Shown here piece by piece: positions 25,554 to 34,741 of a DNA stretch of 45,937 bases. Each line of letters begins with the position of its first letter. Position 1 is the stretch's first letter. The position numbers and the translations under genes are program-made. The stretch comes from Oxalobacter sp. (GTDB taxonomy: Bacteria; Pseudomonadota; Gammaproteobacteria; Burkholderiales; Burkholderiaceae_D), in the NCBI GenBank assembly GCA_016291665.1, contig JAEEYE010000017.1, positions 1 to 45,937 on the forward strand. The letters run 5' to 3'. The notes beneath the pieces are model-generated. The model searched no databases and had not been told where the DNA came from. It saw nothing but the letters and a program-made list of their open reading frames with translations.

Positions 25554-26825
25554 GTGAAAGTAACCGTATTGGGAGCAGGAATTACCGGAACGACAGCTGC
25601 ATGGTTTTTACGCCAGGAAGGTCATGATGTTACTGTCATTGAAAGGCGTAATGGCGCTTCCCAGGAAACGACTTTTGGTAATGCATCTCAGATTTCAGTT
25701 TCCCATTCTGAACCTTGGTCCAACCCGGGCGCTCCGCTTAAGATTTTAAAGTGGTTGGGTAAAGAAGATGCTCCGCTGTTGTACCGCTTCCGGGCAGAGT
25801 TGCTTCAATGGGAATGGGGGGCGCGTTTCCTCAGGGAATGTACACCAGGACGTACTGCGCACAATACCCGCCAGTGCATGGCGATGGCTGATTTCAGTAA
25901 ACGCACGCTTCGTCAATTGCGTGATGAGACGGGTATTGACTATACCTACCTGCGACGGGGCATTATGCATTTCTATACGGACAAGTCTGATTACGAAGCG
26001 TCTAAGGCTGGCGCAAAGCTGATGACATCATGGGGTTGTCCGCGTAACACCATTACTAAAGATGAGGTTGTCCAGCTCGAACCTGCATTAACGCCGGTTT
26101 ACGACAGGTTAGTTGGCGGAGATTTTACGCCTGATGATGAGCATGGAGATTCCCGTGAGTTCACGGTAGCGCTAGCTAAGATGGCAATGGAGCAGGGGGT
26201 TGAATTTCGCTTCAATACACAGGCAACGCGTTTGCTGACTGAAGGAACAGGCGATTCGGCGCGTATTGCTGCTGTTGAAATCATCAAGGATAACGGAGAA
26301 TTCGATGTCCTTCAGAGTGATGCTTTTGTTTGTGCATTTGGCAGTTTCTCAGCACCGTTTTTGAAGCCTTTGGGCATCAATCTGATGATTTATCCGACAA
26401 AAGGCTATTCTGCGACTTTCCCGGTTATCGATCCAGACAAGGCGCCTTATGTTTCCTTGATTGATGCAGGCTATAAACTGTGTATTTCGCGTTTAGGTAA
26501 CAAATTGCGTGTTGCGGGTACGGCTGAAATGAACGGATATCGCCGTGAACTCAATGAAGAACGGTGCAGGGCGCTGATTCGCCGTACGTCTGAATTGTTT
26601 CCAGAGGCTTGCGATTATAGCCAGCCTAATTTCTGGACGGGCTTTAGGCCGATGACACCAACCAATATCCCATATGTCGGCAAAACAAAATACCAGAACC
26701 TGTATTTGAATACTGGACACGGTACGTTGGGATGGACGATGGGGTGTGGGTCTGGTCGTTCCATTGCGGAAATCATTTCTGGTAAGAAGCCGGATGTTGA
26801 TTTTGAGTTTTATGGAATGAAATAG
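25554..26825 (+). CDS. dadA: D-amino acid dehydrogenase
   Basis: DadA is a membrane-associated FAD flavoprotein that oxidises D-amino acids, chiefly D-alanine, to keto acids and passes electrons to the respiratory chain. The dinucleotide-binding VTVLGAGITGTTAAWFL begins at residue 3. It is followed by VIERRNGASQETTFGNASQIS, corresponding to the family's ETSFANAGQIS region. The C terminus has FWTGFRPMTPTNIPYVG and LYLNTGHGTLGWTMGCGSG. The start is GTG 25554, with TGAGGAGA nine to ten bases upstream. No alanine racemase (dadX) is adjacent. ychJ follows after 8 bases. Confidence 0.92.
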   Translation: MKVTVLGAGITGTTAAWFLRQEGHDVTVIERRNGASQETTFGNASQISVSHSEPWSNPGAPLKILKWLGKEDAPLLYRFRAELLQWEWGARFLRECTPGRTAHNTRQCMAMADFSKRTLRQLRDETGIDYTYLRRGIMHFYTDKSDYEASKAGAKLMTSWGCPRNTITKDEVVQLEPALTPVYDRLVGGDFTPDDEHGDSREFTVALAKMAMEQGVEFRFNTQATRLLTEGTGDSARIAAVEIIKDNGEFDVLQSDAFVCAFGSFSAPFLKPLGINLMIYPTKGYSATFPVIDPDKAPYVSLIDAGYKLCISRLGNKLRVAGTAEMNGYRRELNEERCRALIRRTSELFPEACDYSQPNFWTGFRPMTPTNIPYVGKTKYQNLYLNTGHGTLGWTMGCGSGRSIAEIISGKKPDVDFEFYGMK

Positions 26826-26833
26826 CCTTTATC

Positions 26834-27232
26834 ATGGCACGGAAAACAGTAAAAGATATGGCTGCCACCTGTCCTTGTGGTGGCTCATCTTTCCACGCAT
26901 GTTGTGGACGTTATATAGAAGATGGTCTCCCTGCTCCAACGGCACTGGCTTTGATGCGTTCCCGTTACAGTGCTTTTGTGACTGGTAACGAAGACTACCT
27001 GCGCGAAACATGGCTTGCCAAGAATCGTCCGTCTGGCACGATTATTGAAAAAAAAGATCCTATCAAATGGGTTGGGTTGAAAGTGCTTAATCATCAGGAA
27101 TTGGGGGATAGGGCGACAGTTGAGTTCATTGCCAGCTATAAGAAGAATGGTCGTATGATGAAGTTGCATGAAAACAGTCTCTTCATTAAGGAAGATGACC
27201 GTTGGTACTATGTGGACGGAACCTTTTTCTAA
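26834..27232 (+). CDS. ychJ: YchJ family SEC-C motif protein
   Basis: This 132-residue protein has the YchJ (UPF0225) signature. A Cys-rich N-terminal motif, CPCGGSSFHACCGRYI (about residues 14-29), is followed by PAPTALALMRSRYSAFVTGNEDYLRETW and a WVGLKVL-containing cystatin-like C-terminal half that ends VDGTFF. The Cys motif probably binds zinc. The biochemical function of the family is not established. It lies 8 bases after dadA and 25 bases before bioA, so it is likely in the same transcript. Confidence 0.9.
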   Translation: MARKTVKDMAATCPCGGSSFHACCGRYIEDGLPAPTALALMRSRYSAFVTGNEDYLRETWLAKNRPSGTIIEKKDPIKWVGLKVLNHQELGDRATVEFIASYKKNGRMMKLHENSLFIKEDDRWYYVDGTFF

Positions 27233-27257
27233 TTTTTTGTAGTAAGGAAGGGGAAAT

Positions 27258-28592
27258 ATGACGTCGGCTTCTGAACAGTGGATGGCTAGGAGTTTAAAAA
27301 GCGTTTGGCATCCTTGCTCACAGATGAAACACCATGAAACATTGCCGTTGCTTGCGATTAAGAGCGGCCAAGGTGTTTGGCTGAATGACCAGGATGGGAA
27401 CCGTTACTTCGATGCTATCAGTTCATGGTGGACAAACCTTTTCGGCCATACCAATCCGACTATCGGCGATGCCATCAAAAAGCAGCTTGATACCTTAGAA
27501 CATGCCATGCTGGCAGGTTGTACGCATGAACCGGTTGTTGAATTGTCTGAAAGGCTCTCTGAGCTAACAGGGGGCAGATTGGGGCATTGTTTTTATGGTT
27601 CTGATGGAGCTTCTGCAATTGAGATTGCCCTGAAGATGAGTTTCCATTACTGGAAGAATACAGGCAATCCAGAAAAACAGGCGTTTATCTGCCTTGAGCA
27701 CAGCTATCATGGTGAAACGATTGGGGCTATGTCTGTTACCGATGTGGCTATTTTTAGGGATGCGTATGCACCTTTGATTCGAAATGCATACCTGGCACCG
27801 AGTCCTGATCCACGTTCAGGTGCATCAGAAGATGGCGGAAAAGAAGCGGCCTTGGCAGCAGCTGATGGGCTTGAAAAAATCTTGAAGGAAAAGTCAGGTA
27901 CAGTTGCTGCAGTCATCTTGGAACCATTGGTGCAGTGTGCAGCAGGGTTCATCATGTACCATCCTGTCTACCTGAAACGAGTAAGGGAACTCTGTGACCG
28001 CTACCGTGTCCACATGATTGCAGACGAAATTGCAGTTGGCATGGGGCGAACAGGATCTTTCTTTGCATGTGACCAAGCCGATATACGGCCAGATTTCCTA
28101 TGCTTATCTAAAGGGATTACGGGAGGATATCTGCCACTGTCTGTGGTTATGACCACAGATACCATTTACCGTGCTTTTTATGATGATGCGGTTACTCGGG
28201 GCTTTTTGCATTCCCATTCTTATACAGGAAATCCGTTGGCCTGTCGTGCGGCGCTGGCAACGTTGGATCTTTTTGAAAGGAATGACGTTATTGCCCGAAA
28301 TAGGCGTCTTTCTAGCGTGATGACCCAGTTGCTTGAACCTATTCGGCAGCATGGCAAAGTTCGTCATTTTAGGAATAAGGGCATGTTGTGGGCATTTGAC
28401 GTCGAGATGCAGGAAGAAGAGGTCGTTACGTTTCCAAGACGGTTTTTCCAAGTGGCACTAAGGCATGAAGTTTTGATGCGTCCCATTGGAAATACGGTTT
28501 ACTTAATGCCGCCATATGTCACAACTGAAAAAGAAGCGGCTTGGCTGGCAGAGCGCGTCGGAATGGTTCTCCAGGAAGTGATTGGGGCATGA
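27258..28592 (+). CDS. bioA: Adenosylmethionine-8-amino-7-oxononanoate aminotransferase
   Basis: BioA uses S-adenosylmethionine as amino donor to make 7,8-diaminopelargonate in biotin synthesis. This class III PLP aminotransferase shows VWHPCSQMKHHE near the N terminus, SSWWTNLFGHTNP, the FYGSDGASAIEIALKM cofactor segment, MIADEIAVGMGRTG and the PLP lysine in LCLSKGITGGYLPL (about residue 285). At 444 residues it is of usual length. AAGGAAGGGG precedes the ATG. It overlaps bioD by four bases (ATGA). Confidence 0.96.
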   Translation: MTSASEQWMARSLKSVWHPCSQMKHHETLPLLAIKSGQGVWLNDQDGNRYFDAISSWWTNLFGHTNPTIGDAIKKQLDTLEHAMLAGCTHEPVVELSERLSELTGGRLGHCFYGSDGASAIEIALKMSFHYWKNTGNPEKQAFICLEHSYHGETIGAMSVTDVAIFRDAYAPLIRNAYLAPSPDPRSGASEDGGKEAALAAADGLEKILKEKSGTVAAVILEPLVQCAAGFIMYHPVYLKRVRELCDRYRVHMIADEIAVGMGRTGSFFACDQADIRPDFLCLSKGITGGYLPLSVVMTTDTIYRAFYDDAVTRGFLHSHSYTGNPLACRAALATLDLFERNDVIARNRRLSSVMTQLLEPIRQHGKVRHFRNKGMLWAFDVEMQEEEVVTFPRRFFQVALRHEVLMRPIGNTVYLMPPYVTTEKEAAWLAERVGMVLQEVIGA

Positions 28593-29284
28593 ACAGGCCA
28601 GCTTATTTCATTACAGGGACAGATACGGGTGTCGGCAAGACAGCGATATCCTGTGCCATCATCAGTCTTTTAGTTGCGCGAGGATTTAAAGTTGCGGCCA
28701 TGAAGCCAGTTGCGGCAGGAGGGCGATTGGTTGATGGTGTTCTTCATAATGAGGATGTCGACAGTTTGATACAGGAAGCCAACGTTCTTTTGCCACAGGA
28801 ATTGGTCTGTCCCTTTTTACTGAAAGAACCTGCTTCACCGAATCTCGCAGCGGCTATAGAAGCGCGTTCTGTCGACGTTACGCATATCGCAACGTGTTTC
28901 CAGCAGATTAGGGCGCAGGCAGAAGCGGTTGTCGTCGAAGGGGTGGGGGGCTTTTATGTGCCTTTGGCGGATCATGCCTCTGTTGCAGACCTTGCTCTGG
29001 CATTAGGGTTGCCGGTCATTTTGGTTGTTGGGTTGCGTTTAGGGTGCATAAACCATGCGCTTTTAACATCTGCCGCGATTCGCGCTAAGGGGCTTAAGCT
29101 TGCTGGGTGGGTTGCCAACCATATTGACCCAAGTATGATTTTTAGTGATGGTAATATTGCAACCTTGGAAAAATGGCTGGATGCCCCAAGGCTTGGGACG
29201 GTACCTTATTTGCAGTCGCTAGAGTGTGCAGGTGATTATCTAAATCTCGATCTTTTGCACGAAATTAGTTTAAAAAGGAAGTAG
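28589..29284 (+). CDS. bioD: ATP-dependent dethiobiotin synthetase
   Basis: BioD closes the ureido ring of dethiobiotin from diaminopelargonate, CO2 and ATP. The P-loop variant GTDTGVGKT lies near residues 9-17, with KPVAAGG next and VVVEGVGGFYVPL in the middle. The frame opens earlier inside bioA, but ATG 28589, overlapping the bioA stop, gives the family N terminus (231 residues). bioB follows after six bases. bioF, which supplies the precursor of the BioA reaction, is absent between them. Confidence 0.96.
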   Translation: MNRPAYFITGTDTGVGKTAISCAIISLLVARGFKVAAMKPVAAGGRLVDGVLHNEDVDSLIQEANVLLPQELVCPFLLKEPASPNLAAAIEARSVDVTHIATCFQQIRAQAEAVVVEGVGGFYVPLADHASVADLALALGLPVILVVGLRLGCINHALLTSAAIRAKGLKLAGWVANHIDPSMIFSDGNIATLEKWLDAPRLGTVPYLQSLECAGDYLNLDLLHEISLKRK

Positions 29285-29290
29285 TTTGAC

Positions 29291-30340
29291 ATGACATCTC
29301 AACCAATTCATTTTTACCGGCCAGAAGCAGCCGAGAATCTGCCTGAACCAGAAGTATGGCCGGTGAAGGAAATCTTAGCATTGTATGAATTGCCGTTTAC
29401 GGAATTGATGTTCCGGGCGCAAGAAGTACATCGTGCCAATTTTCCAACGGGTGAAGTTGAGTTGAATTCTTTGATATCGTTGAAGACGGGGGCATGTACA
29501 GAGGACTGTGGTTATTGTCCACAATCCATCCATCATAATACGGATGTGACGCCAAGCAAGATTTTGGATATGGAAACTATTTTGGCGGCGGCACGTCGGG
29601 CGAAGGAGTTAGGGGCAAATCGCTTCTGTATGGGGGCTTCTGGTCGCTCGCCTAATGACCGAGATTTTAAAAAGTATCTCGAAATTGTCCGGGCTGTGAA
29701 AGCTCTTGGACTGGAAACGTGCATGACGTTGGGAATGCTCAAGGAAGAACAGGCGCAGCAGCTGAAAGAGGCAGGTTTGGACTATTACAACCATAATTTA
29801 GATACTTCGCCAGATTATTATGGTTCCATCATTACGACCCGTAATTATCAGGATCGTTTGGATACATTGGGACGTGTTCGTCGTGCGGGTATCAAGGTCT
29901 GTTGTGGCGGGATTATCGGTATGGGGGAAAGCCGTGAGCAACGTGCGTCATTGCTCTCTCAACTGGCGAACCTGAACCCTTATCCAGAAGCAGTACCGAT
30001 TAATCATCTGGTGCCTATTAAGGGAACTCCTCTTGAAAACATGAAGCCTCTCGATCCACTTGAGTTTGTAAGGACGATTGCTGTGGCTCGGATTATCATG
30101 CCGCAGGCGAAAGTACGTATGTCAGCCGGTAGGGCTGAACTGGGAGAGGCAATCCAAGCATTGTGCTTTTTAGCGGGAGCTAATTCTATATTTTATGGCG
30201 AAAAACTGCTGACAACAGACAATGCTGATGCCAATGAAGACCGTGCGCTTTTGGCAAAGCTGGGTTTAAAGCCGTTTGAAGCAACGGATGTTAAAGCCCG
30301 TATGCCGGGAATGCCGGAGCATGACCACCATGACCATTGA
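29291..30340 (+). CDS. bioB: Biotin synthase
   Basis: BioB is a radical SAM enzyme that inserts sulphur into dethiobiotin. The SAM cluster motif CxxxCxxC is in [13 protein letters not shown] (about residues 60-72). Further conserved segments are [40 protein letters not shown] and the MSAGRAELG motif with the Arg that ligates the second cluster. The protein ends in a histidine-rich tail, HDHHDH, encoded where the frame overlaps the start of ghrA by 11 bases. It is the last biotin gene of the cluster. Confidence 0.97.
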   Translation: MTSQPIHFYRPEAAENLPEPEVWPVKEILALYELPFTELMFRAQEVHRANFPTGEVELNSLISLKTGACTEDCGYCPQSIHHNTDVTPSKILDMETILAAARRAKELGANRFCMGASGRSPNDRDFKKYLEIVRAVKALGLETCMTLGMLKEEQAQQLKEAGLDYYNHNLDTSPDYYGSIITTRNYQDRLDTLGRVRRAGIKVCCGGIIGMGESREQRASLLSQLANLNPYPEAVPINHLVPIKGTPLENMKPLDPLEFVRTIAVARIIMPQAKVRMSAGRAELGEAIQALCFLAGANSIFYGEKLLTTDNADANEDRALLAKLGLKPFEATDVKARMPGMPEHDHHDH

Positions 30341-31262
30341 GGTCGTCTACTATAACGAGGGTGAAGACCCTGCTGAATGGTTGCCTGCCTTAAGGCAGGC
30401 TCTGCCTGAGGCTAATATCCGTCTTTGGAAAGAAGGTGATGTTGCTCCTGCTGATTATGCCTTGGTATGGAATGCGCCTAAGGCACTTTTTGAAGGACGC
30501 AGGGGCTTGAAGGCAGTTTTTAACTTGGCGGCTGGTGTTGATGCCTTGCTTGCCTCAGAGGTAGTGCCGGAAAAAGTGCCTATTTTCCGTCTGGAAGATG
30601 CAGGCATGGCTGTTCAGATTGCAGAGTATGCTGTGTATGCTGTGCTCCGTTATTTTCGTCGTTTTGATGAATACAGCAAACTCCAGGCGACCGGGCAGTG
30701 GGGGTTTTTGACTCCCAATGACCGCAATCATTTCACAGTCGGTATTATGGGCTTAGGCGTCATGGGGACGAAAGCGGCAACCATGCTTAAACCGTTCGGA
30801 TTTCCATTGAAAGGGTGGAGCCGGAACCCTAAAACTGTCCCTAGTTTGATGTGTTATGCAGGGCTTGGGGAACTGCCTTCGTTTCTGTCCGATGTGAGAG
30901 TGCTTGTCTGCCTACTTCCCAAGACCAGTGAGACAGTCGGGATACTGAATGCTGACCTTTTCCGTATGCTGCCTGATGGTGCCGCTATCGTGAATTTAGG
31001 ACGGGGCGCATTGATGAACGAGGATGACCTGCTGGATGCGTTGGCGTCGCGGAAACTGTGTGGTGCAACATTGGATGTTGTTGCCAACGAGCCATTGTCT
31101 CATGGGCATCCGTTCTGGCAACATCCTGATGTGATGTTAACGCCGCATATTGCCGGGTTGACGTTTTGCGATGAAACTGTTGCGGTCGTAGCGCAGGCTG
31201 TTCGGTGTTTGGAAAGGGGCGAAGTACCGCCAGGATTGGTGGATCGTACCAAGGGATATTGA
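30330..31262 (+). CDS. ghrA: Glyoxylate/hydroxypyruvate reductase A
   Basis: GhrA is an NADPH-dependent 2-hydroxyacid dehydrogenase that reduces glyoxylate and hydroxypyruvate. The Rossmann motif is [13 protein letters not shown] (about residues 138-150). Active-site segments are [35 protein letters not shown] (Arg) and LTPHIAGLT (His); the Glu lies in [14 protein letters not shown]. Its 310 residues match E. coli GhrA (312). Of two possible ATGs (30321 and 30330) the second has better spacing from GGAG. It starts inside the end of bioB, so it is coupled to the biotin cluster without an obvious metabolic link. Confidence 0.9.
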   Translation: MTIEVVYYNEGEDPAEWLPALRQALPEANIRLWKEGDVAPADYALVWNAPKALFEGRRGLKAVFNLAAGVDALLASEVVPEKVPIFRLEDAGMAVQIAEYAVYAVLRYFRRFDEYSKLQATGQWGFLTPNDRNHFTVGIMGLGVMGTKAATMLKPFGFPLKGWSRNPKTVPSLMCYAGLGELPSFLSDVRVLVCLLPKTSETVGILNADLFRMLPDGAAIVNLGRGALMNEDDLLDALASRKLCGATLDVVANEPLSHGHPFWQHPDVMLTPHIAGLTFCDETVAVVAQAVRCLERGEVPPGLVDRTKGY

Positions 31263-31288
31263 GTACTTGGCAAATTCTACAAAAGAAA

Positions 31289-31461
31289 GACCCCGCCTGT
31301 GCCGTAACGCCTCATCTTGAACCAAAGCGGTTCAAGTGGTCGCAGTTAGCGGGATTTCGGGTTCACCGGACGAGCGGTGCACTCACCTGTCCTGCAAATT
31401 TCCGCAACCTATGTTAATTATGGTTCAAAGAATATATGGCATAAGTCGTACACCGCAGGGC
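31289..31461 (-). ncRNA. ssrS: 6S RNA
   Basis: The minus strand encodes a 6S RNA, which mimics an open promoter and sequesters the sigma70 RNA polymerase holoenzyme. The most diagnostic part is CTTGAACC, a short loop, then GGTTCAAG near 31315-31335, as in the 3' half of E. coli 6S. The ends can pair: CCCTGC at the 5' end with GCGGGG at the 3' end. The middle can form the large open bubble. A good promoter stands directly upstream, and zapA is just upstream on the same strand, the usual ssrS neighbour. The ends are estimated to within a few bases. Its length of about 173 bases fits the family. Confidence 0.88.
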
Positions 31462-31467
31462 AATTCC

Positions 31468-31495
31468 AGTCTAACGCATTGAGAGTAACTGTCAA
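31468..31495 (-). promoter_or_regulatory. Promoter of the 6S RNA gene
   Basis: On the minus strand a perfect -35 TTGACA (31490-31495) is followed after 16 bases by TAGACT (31468-31473) as the -10. The predicted first transcribed base, near 31461, coincides with the 5' end deduced from the closing stem of the RNA. Confidence 0.75.
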
Positions 31496-31528
31496 CCGTT
31501 TTTTCCAACAGTTTGTGGGGAAAAACGG
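31496..31528 (-). terminator. Hairpin after zapA
   Basis: CCGTTTTT-CC pairs with GG-AAAAAACGG around a loop of about 11 bases, directly upstream of the ssrS -35 box. It lies 12 bases after the zapA stop on the minus strand. It lacks a following U-tract, so it may be a 3' end or processing site separating zapA mRNA from 6S RNA. Confidence 0.45.
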
Positions 31529-31540
31529 TGTGTGGAAACT

Positions 31541-31837
31541 TCAAGCCTCTATGGCAGAATCAATAGTACGCGTCATTGATTCTATTTTTTCACGGAGTTC
31601 CGTTAACGCACCTTCGGGTATGGGAGCGTCTGGAGACTTATGTTTTAGGAGTTCTGCCGCCATACTGATGCAAGCCATGACTGCAATCCGGTCAGTACCA
31701 CGGATTTTGCCAGATTCACGGATTGTACGCATTTGACCATCGACATAGGCAACAGCTTGGAGCAGTTTGCCTTCCTCTTCATCGCGGCAGGACAGCCTGT
31801 AGTTTTGCCCCATGATGGAAACATCCAGTTGGCTCAT
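31541..31837 (-). CDS. zapA: Cell division protein ZapA
   Basis: ZapA binds FtsZ and bundles protofilaments at the division ring. The 98-residue protein starts LDVSIMGQNYRLSC, then EEEGKLLQAVAYVDGQMRTIRESGKIRGTDRIAVMACISMAAELL, and ends in a helical coiled-coil segment. Its length and sequence are typical. It overlaps the upstream zapB-like gene by one base (TAATG). The 6S RNA gene lies downstream. Confidence 0.95.
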   Translation of the reverse strand: MSQLDVSIMGQNYRLSCRDEEEGKLLQAVAYVDGQMRTIRESGKIRGTDRIAVMACISMAAELLKHKSPDAPIPEGALTELREKIESMTRTIDSAIEA

Positions 31838-32046
31838 TATTCAGTTCCTCCGGATTCGGACGGTAACCTGTCAATGATGGCGACTACTTTTTGGCGAGCA
31901 GTCTCGATTCTTTCCAATAGGTGTTGCTTTTCCTGCCTGAGGGATTCGGCTTGCGCCTTCAGGTCAGCGTTTTCTTGCTTCAGTGTCTGTGTCAATGTCA
32001 CGAGCGCATTGATTTTCTCGGCTAGTAGATCCAGTTCAGAAATCAT
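31837..32046 (-). CDS. ZapB-like / TIGR02449-type coiled-coil protein
   Basis: This 69-residue protein is almost wholly a coiled coil (LDLLAEKINALVTLTQTLKQENADLKAQAESLRQEK and so on) with regular heptads. It sits directly before zapA, overlapping by one base, as do small coiled-coil proteins of the TIGR02449 type in many beta- and gammaproteobacteria. A role in cell division beside ZapA is likely from context but not shown by sequence. AGGGAG lies eight bases before the ATG. Confidence 0.85.
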   Translation of the reverse strand: MISELDLLAEKINALVTLTQTLKQENADLKAQAESLRQEKQHLLERIETARQKVVAIIDRLPSESGGTE

Positions 32047-32232
32047 AGTCGAATCTCCCTGTATAGTTTGTTGCGGATGTCTTGCATGTGGAGTTGCGTG
32101 GTAAGGTTGTGTTGTGTACCATCTGATTCCTGATTTTACTCCGTGTAAGACATGGATTTCTGAATTTTTTGGTTTAATCCAAAGAAATTTCTCAGAACTG
32201 CTGAAATTTGCTTTTTTTATGCATCAACTGCT

Positions 32233-32919
32233 ATGGATTTACAAGATATTTCACCGAAAAAAACGGTAGTCATCGCAATAGATGGTCCAACAGCCTCAGG
32301 CAAGGGGACTGTTGCCCAACGCGTAGCAGATAGGCTTGGATTTCATTATCTGGACTCAGGAGCGCTTTATCGTCTGACGGCACTTTCAGTACTCCGTGCT
32401 GGAATAGCAGAAGATGATGTAGGAGCAATTGCTTCGATAGCTGGTAGTTTACCTTGCTCATTCAAAGGGGGGAGTATCTTCCTTGGTTGTGAGGATGTTT
32501 CTGAAGATATCAGGACGGAGGAAGCGGGTAACATGGCATCGAAGGTTGCTGCCCATCAGCCTGTGCGAGATGCCTTGGTTGCTCTGCAATTGAGTTTTTG
32601 TCAGCCGCCAGGACTTGTGGCTGATGGCCGGGATATGGGGACGGTTATTTTCCCGAATGCTGATGCGAAAATATTTTTAACGGCCAGTGTTGAAGTCCGG
32701 GCACAAAGGCGTTATAAACAGTTGTTAGAAAAAGGGGTTTCTGCTAATATTGATATTCTGCGAAAAGATTTGGAAGAGCGGGATAGGCGTGATTCTGAAA
32801 GGAAGTCTTCCCCTTTAAAGCCTGCTGCTGATGCGGTAATACTTGACTCTTCCGATTTAGGTATTGAGGAATCAGTTCAGGCGATCCTTGATATCTGCAT
32901 GATGAAAAATATTCGATAA
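32233..32919 (+). CDS. cmk: Cytidylate kinase
   Basis: Cmk phosphorylates CMP and dCMP, recycling nucleotides from RNA turnover and lipid synthesis. The P-loop is [18 protein letters not shown] (about residues 15-32). It is followed by [13 protein letters not shown], a CMP-binding region, [23 protein letters not shown] and the lid-type [10 protein letters not shown] with [16 protein letters not shown]. At 228 residues it is of normal length. No Shine-Dalgarno is visible before the ATG. Upstream lie AT-rich sequences with a short dyad (TTTGG/CCAAA at 32168-32183). The cmk-rpsA order is common in proteobacteria. Confidence 0.96.
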   Translation: MDLQDISPKKTVVIAIDGPTASGKGTVAQRVADRLGFHYLDSGALYRLTALSVLRAGIAEDDVGAIASIAGSLPCSFKGGSIFLGCEDVSEDIRTEEAGNMASKVAAHQPVRDALVALQLSFCQPPGLVADGRDMGTVIFPNADAKIFLTASVEVRAQRRYKQLLEKGVSANIDILRKDLEERDRRDSERKSSPLKPAADAVILDSSDLGIEESVQAILDICMMKNIR

Positions 32920-32943
32920 TCCTTGTATAAGGGTTGTCTTGGT

Positions 32944-32976
32944 CCCCAGAAGGCGCAATGCCTTTGGGGGTTTTTT
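32944..32976 (+). terminator. Terminator-like hairpin between cmk and rpsA
   Basis: CCCCA-AAGGC (one bulged G) pairs with GCCTTTGGGG around a GCAAT loop, followed by G and six T. It has the form of a strong intrinsic terminator. It stands 52 bases before the likely rpsA start, and 13 before the alternative start, so it may control readthrough into rpsA. Confidence 0.75.
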
Positions 32977-33028
32977 AATCTGACCCGGTATGTCTCAAAA
33001 GGACACCGGTTTTTCAAAATATAAAAAT

Positions 33029-34729
33029 ATGCCTACTGCATCTGTTCCAGAAAAGGAAAGTTTCGCCGCTTTGTTTGAAGAATCCCTCGCACGCCATGAT
33101 ATGCGTTCGGGTGAAGTGATTTCTGCTGAAGTTGTTCGCATCGACCATAACTTTGTTGTTGTCAATGCTGGTCTGAAATCCGAAGCCTTCATTCCAATCG
33201 ACGAATTCAAGAACGACATCGGTGAAATCGAAGTCAATGTTGGTGATTTCGTTTCCGTAGCAATTGAATCCCTTGAAAACGGTTTTGGTGATACCATCCT
33301 CTCCCGTGACAAGGCTAAACGTTTGGCCTCTTGGCTGGCTCTCGAAAAAGCCATGGAATCCGGCGAAATTGTTACCGGCGTTGTCAATGGCAAGGTTAAA
33401 GGTGGCCTGACTGTTCTGACGAATGGTATCCGTGCTTTCCTGCCAGGTTCCTTGGTTGATACTCGTCCAGTTAAGGACACTACGCCTTATGAAGGCAAGA
33501 CCCTTGAATTCAAGGTCATCAAGCTCGATCGTAAGCGCAATAATGTCGTTCTGTCCCGCCGTGCAGTTGTTGAAGCATCTATGGGCGAAGAACGTGCAAA
33601 ACTGATGGAAAGCCTGAAGGAAGGTACCATCATCACCGGTATCGTCAAGAACATCACCGACTATGGTGCATTTATTGATTTGGGTGGTATCGACGGTCTG
33701 CTCCACATCACCGATTTGGCATGGCGCCGAGTCCGTCATCCATCTGAAATGTTGACGGTTGGCCAGGAAATCCAGGCTAAGGTCTTGAAGTACGATCAGG
33801 AAAAGAATCGTGTTTCCCTAGGCGTCAAGCAGTTGGGCGATGATCCATGGACTGGTCTGTCTCGTCGCTATCCTAAGGGTACCCGCCTCTTCGGTAAGGT
33901 TACCAATCTCACCGATTATGGTGCATTCGTTGAAGTTGAACAAGGTATCGAAGGTTTGGTTCACGTTTCCGAAATGGATTGGACCAACAAGAATGTTGCT
34001 CCTGGCAAGGTTGTCAAGTTGGGTGACGAAGTTGAAGTCATGGTTCTTGAAATTGATGAAGAACGTCGTCGTATCAGCTTGGGCATGAAACAGTGCAAGC
34101 CAAACCCATGGCAAGAATTCGCTGAAACCCACAAGAAGGGTGACAAGGTCAAGGGCGCAATCAAGTCCATCACTGACTTTGGTGTATTTATCGGCCTGCC
34201 TGGAAATATCGATGGCTTGGTACATTTGTCCGATCTGTCTTGGACTGAATCTGGTGAAACGGCTGTTCACAACTTCAAGAAGGGAGAAGAACTGGAAGCA
34301 GTTGTTCTGGCTATCGATGTTGAACGTGAACGTGTTTCCTTGGGTGTTAAACAGCTTGAAGGTGACCCATTCAGCAACTACATTGCAATGAATGAACGTG
34401 GTTCTATCGTGACCGGTACTGTTAAGTCTGTTGAACCTAAAGGTGCCGTCATCCAGTTGAACGATGATGTTGAGGGTTACCTGCGTGCTTCTGAAATCTC
34501 CAGCGACCGTGTTGAAGATGCAAGCACCCAGCTGAAGGAAGGCCAGAGTGTTGATGTCATGATCATCAATATTGACCGCAAGTCCCGTACCCTGCAGTTG
34601 TCAATCAAAGCCAAGGATCAGCAGGAAACCCAGGCAGCAATCAAGAAGATTCAGGACGATTCTTCTGCTGCATCTGGCATGACCAGCTTGGGCGCCTTGC
34701 TGAAAGCTAAGTTTGACAACAAACAGTAA
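33029..34729 (+). CDS. rpsA: 30S ribosomal protein S1
   Basis: S1 is the large RNA-binding ribosomal protein needed to recruit most mRNAs. It has six S1 repeats. The first two (about residues 25-175) hold GLKSEAFIP and [13 protein letters not shown]. The later four each carry the ITDYGAF/FGVFI-type signature, at about 195, 282, 369 and 455. At 566 residues it is full length. Codon use is strongly biased, as expected of a very highly expressed gene. ATG 33029 gives a typical N terminus before [14 protein letters not shown] 32990 would add 13 residues, and neither has a Shine-Dalgarno, as is common for rpsA. ihfB follows after 12 bases. Confidence 0.97.
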   Translation: MPTASVPEKESFAALFEESLARHDMRSGEVISAEVVRIDHNFVVVNAGLKSEAFIPIDEFKNDIGEIEVNVGDFVSVAIESLENGFGDTILSRDKAKRLASWLALEKAMESGEIVTGVVNGKVKGGLTVLTNGIRAFLPGSLVDTRPVKDTTPYEGKTLEFKVIKLDRKRNNVVLSRRAVVEASMGEERAKLMESLKEGTIITGIVKNITDYGAFIDLGGIDGLLHITDLAWRRVRHPSEMLTVGQEIQAKVLKYDQEKNRVSLGVKQLGDDPWTGLSRRYPKGTRLFGKVTNLTDYGAFVEVEQGIEGLVHVSEMDWTNKNVAPGKVVKLGDEVEVMVLEIDEERRRISLGMKQCKPNPWQEFAETHKKGDKVKGAIKSITDFGVFIGLPGNIDGLVHLSDLSWTESGETAVHNFKKGEELEAVVLAIDVERERVSLGVKQLEGDPFSNYIAMNERGSIVTGTVKSVEPKGAVIQLNDDVEGYLRASEISSDRVEDASTQLKEGQSVDVMIINIDRKSRTLQLSIKAKDQQETQAAIKKIQDDSSAASGMTSLGALLKAKFDNKQ

Positions 34730-34741
34730 TCAGGAAAGACG

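Noticed and set aside
31377-31736. A 119-codon plus-strand frame over the 6S RNA and zapA.
   Set aside because: It is a shadow of zapA and the RNA gene and has no ribosome site.
32168-32183. TTTGG and CCAAA dyad upstream of cmk.
   Set aside because: Five-base AT-rich arms are too short to call an operator.
33014-33739. A 241-codon minus-strand frame inside rpsA.
   Set aside because: It is a mirror frame caused by the strong codon bias of rpsA.
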